From NCBI GenBank assembly GCA_964349095.1, contig CAYGFD010000026.1:1-7183 (forward strand): 7,183 nt of DNA. Direction: 5' to 3'. The stretch comes from UBA10001 sp964349095. GTDB taxonomy: Bacteria; Patescibacteriota; Patescibacteriia; Veblenbacterales; UBA10138. Under the pieces are notes generated by a model, which saw only the letters and a list, made by a program, of their open reading frames with translations, ran no database searches and was not told the DNA's origin. Positions 6,054 to 7,183 of the stretch are shown piece by piece. Position numbers and translations under genes: made by a program. Each line of letters starts with the position of its first letter. Within the stretch, counting starts at the first letter, position 1.

Positions 6054-6154
6054 CTACGGGGGTGGCACGACAAGCATGGAAATTTATGTGATGTTTACTT
6101 TGAGCTTCGGCTTGAAATTTACTTACGAAAATTTTCTTGCCATCCCCTTAGTAG
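6054..6154 (+). repeat. Structured repeat copy B (101 bp)
   Basis: The outer stem CTAC/GTAG and GGGGGTGGC/GCCATCCCC (one G-U pair) encloses the same arm blocks as copy A, at 6061-6083 and 6131-6142. Both are displaced by exactly 158 bases from copy A. The apex differs completely in sequence: TTGAGC and GCTTGA close a UUCG tetraloop, with two wobble pairs that form only on the plus strand. The copy runs directly into the plus-strand terminator. Confidence 0.8.
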
Positions 6155-6156
6155 GT

Positions 6157-6182
6157 AAAGCCGCGCGCTGCGCGGTTTTTTT
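6157..6182 (+). terminator. Strong intrinsic terminator, plus strand
   Basis: The stem CCGCGC-GCT-GCGCGG (6161-6175), extended by AAA/TTT around one bulged G, is followed by seven T. Read on the minus strand, the hairpin is followed only by a short CTTT, so it mainly ends plus-strand transcription, although it could also help end VanW. Its T run overlaps the VanW stop codon (6181-6183). No plus-strand protein gene is near that would need it, which supports the ncRNA unit. Confidence 0.85.
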
Positions 6183-7183
6183 AGTTACCAATCGCGCCTT
6201 GGGCATCAGGCGTAGGTAAATCGGTTGGTACCACTTGAGTTTGCAGAGTACCTTTAGGAACGCCAATTAAACAAACCTCTTGCCAAGGCACATAATGACT
6301 CTTGAACTCTTCCTGTTTTTTCACGCCTGTGTCATAAGTCACGGTATAAGTAAATTTTGCATCAGCGCCATTATGCGCTCGTTCAGTGCATTTTTTCTCT
6401 CCCGGAGCTAAATCTTCAGTTTCAATAAATTTGGTTGGCGCTGGTACAACAATATTATAAATCTCTGGTTTTGTTTGCTCCACTTTACGTTGATCACTGG
6501 TTCCCCAAAATTCAAAAATTAAATCATCACCGTCTATTTTGGTTTGTATTAAAATAGCGTTAGCTGTATCGTTTTTGAATTTAAAATCAGGACTCGGGTC
6601 ATAAATAGTGGCGTCGGTTCCAGCCGGTTCGTAATAAACAACTCTATAAGAATGGTTGCGTCGTTCTAATATTGGTAAGCCGGTGGCTAAAGCGGCTCTA
6701 AAAGTCGTAGTTCCTATTTGGCACAAACCACCGCCGTACTCGGGTATAGTTTTATTACCTTTAATAACTAACTCCTGCAAATACCCATGCTCTCCATCAA
6801 TATCTCCTAAAGTTTTTATTAAAGAAAACTCTTCCCCTGGTTTTATTAAAACGCCATTTAAAGTATCGGCGCCAACTTTAATATTGTGTCGTCTATTTTT
6901 AGGGCTGCCAGCAAAATTTGAATGTCCCACACCAATTATTTCCTTAATCCCTAAATCGTTTACCTCTTCGGTAGTTACGCTTGGATCTACGGTATCTACT
7001 TCAATCATGATGGGGTCAACACTATTATTCTGTAACCAGACCTCAGTGGCCTCTAAAGTTTTTTCCATTGCCATTTGCCTACCCTGTTGGCTGGCTTGAA
7101 ATTGTTGCACCCGACCATCAACTATCTCCATTTTGGCATTAAGCGCCTCTTGATTTATTTTGTCCTTAATATCAGCAAAAAAA
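6181..7183 (-). CDS. VanW-family cell-envelope protein, 5' end outside window
   Basis: 333 codons are visible and the frame stays open to the right edge, so the N-terminus (probably with a signal or membrane segment) is missing. The ATG at 7131 is internal, not the start. Counted from it: residues ~25-80 look like the end of the peptidoglycan-binding-like region common before VanW (ending GVGHSNFAGSPKNRRHNI). The VanW domain is ~82-190, with LIKPGEEFSL (95-104), GGGLCQIGTTTF (133-144, Cys137), RRNHS (157-161) and DATIYDPSPDFKF (173-185). A C-terminal region ~247-291 resembles a G5-type module (HNGADAKFTYTVTY, SHYVPWQEV). VanW proteins are extracytoplasmic and found beside envelope genes; their biochemical function is unknown and this does not imply vancomycin resistance. 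The gene converges on the plus-strand ncRNA, and their 3' ends overlap by two bases. Confidence 0.9.
   Translation of the reverse strand, partial: FFADIKDKINQEALNAKMEIVDGRVQQFQASQQGRQMAMEKTLEATEVWLQNNSVDPIMIEVDTVDPSVTTEEVNDLGIKEIIGVGHSNFAGSPKNRRHNIKVGADTLNGVLIKPGEEFSLIKTLGDIDGEHGYLQELVIKGNKTIPEYGGGLCQIGTTTFRAALATGLPILERRNHSYRVVYYEPAGTDATIYDPSPDFKFKNDTANAILIQTKIDGDDLIFEFWGTSDQRKVEQTKPEIYNIVVPAPTKFIETEDLAPGEKKCTERAHNGADAKFTYTVTYDTGVKKQEEFKSHYVPWQEVCLIGVPKGTLQTQVVPTDLPTPDAQGAIGN

Larger units (their letters stand above)
5829..6182 (+). ncRNA. Candidate structured ncRNA of ~350 nt, family unknown
   Basis: The gap between VanW and ruvB holds no convincing gene on either strand but contains a complete plus-strand transcription unit: a promoter at 5794-5822, two ~100-nt foldable repeats, and a strong terminator at 6157-6182. 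G-U pairs and a C(UUCG)G tetraloop in the second repeat fold better as plus-strand RNA than as its complement. An added helix, GTGCTT (5889-5894) with AAGCAC (6005-6010), closes around the first repeat. I looked for RNase P, tmRNA, SRP and T-box signatures and found none. It could regulate in trans, be a partner of a protein encoded elsewhere, or only be a mobile inverted-repeat element that gained a promoter. Transcription is inferred from sequence signals only. Confidence 0.5.

Noticed and set aside
6058..6083. T-box-like GGGTGGCAC sequence in both repeats
   Set aside because: The T-box core needs TGGNACCGCG-type bases and a downstream aminoacyl-tRNA synthetase or amino-acid gene on the same strand. 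Here the bases after TGGCAC differ and no plus-strand gene follows.
5895..6154. CRISPR array or integron attC pair
   Set aside because: There are only two copies, 158 bp apart, with long partly paired arms. This is too long for CRISPR repeats, and there are no GTTRRRY-type attC core sites and no cassette genes.
5829..6182. RNase P RNA, tmRNA or SRP RNA, given the ~350-nt length
   Set aside because: None of the conserved blocks is present: no GAGGAAAGTCC-type RNase P core, no tRNA-like ends for tmRNA, no GGAAGCAG-type SRP loop.
6028..6219. 63-codon plus-strand frame across the second repeat
   Set aside because: It runs through the structured repeat and the terminator and into the VanW end, with no recognisable protein pattern.

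Overview
The window is an AT-rich bacterial chromosomal segment. Every protein gene lies on the minus strand. The gene set and styles point to a Patescibacteria (CPR)-type genome: short intergenic gaps, few strong Shine-Dalgarno sites, a short 3D-domain protein with the VAAN...LPLGT variant, a VanW protein, and a small membrane gene plus a bacterial PH-like gene directly behind ruvB. This taxonomic guess is inference from gene style, not a marker-based assignment. The standard genetic code fits all reading frames.

In transcription order, from high to low coordinates: a VanW-family protein that runs off the right edge (6181-7183); a 420-bp gap; an operon of ruvB (4727-5758), an unrecognised 88-aa two-helix membrane protein and a bPH2-type membrane protein, with gaps of 1 and 3 bases; a 3D (Asp-box) cell-wall protein (3300-3779) with its own strong promoter and a clear intrinsic terminator; tRNA-Cys(GCA) (3143-3217); a full-length polA with all three enzymatic domains intact (360-3101); and, 2 bases behind polA, the start of a probable 2H phosphoesterase / 2'-5' RNA ligase-like protein that runs off the left edge. 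Two genes concern DNA repair and recombination (polA, ruvB) and two the cell envelope (3D, VanW).

The most interesting part is the ruvB-VanW gap. On the plus strand, opposite to every gene, it holds a good promoter (TTGACA, 17-bp spacer, extended -10 TGC-TAACAT), two ~100-nt imperfect repeats exactly 158 bp apart, and a strong intrinsic terminator at 6157-6182. The repeats share identical arm sequences but have different apical hairpins. Together these look like an independent structured ncRNA of about 350 nt. I do not recognise its family.

Three smaller points also stand out. The tRNA-Cys appears to have a coordinated A18/G55 replacement of the universal G18-U55 contact. The ruvB and polA promoters sit so close to the ATG that the mRNAs should be leaderless or nearly so. 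The 3D gene has a terminator-like hairpin inside its own 5' leader.
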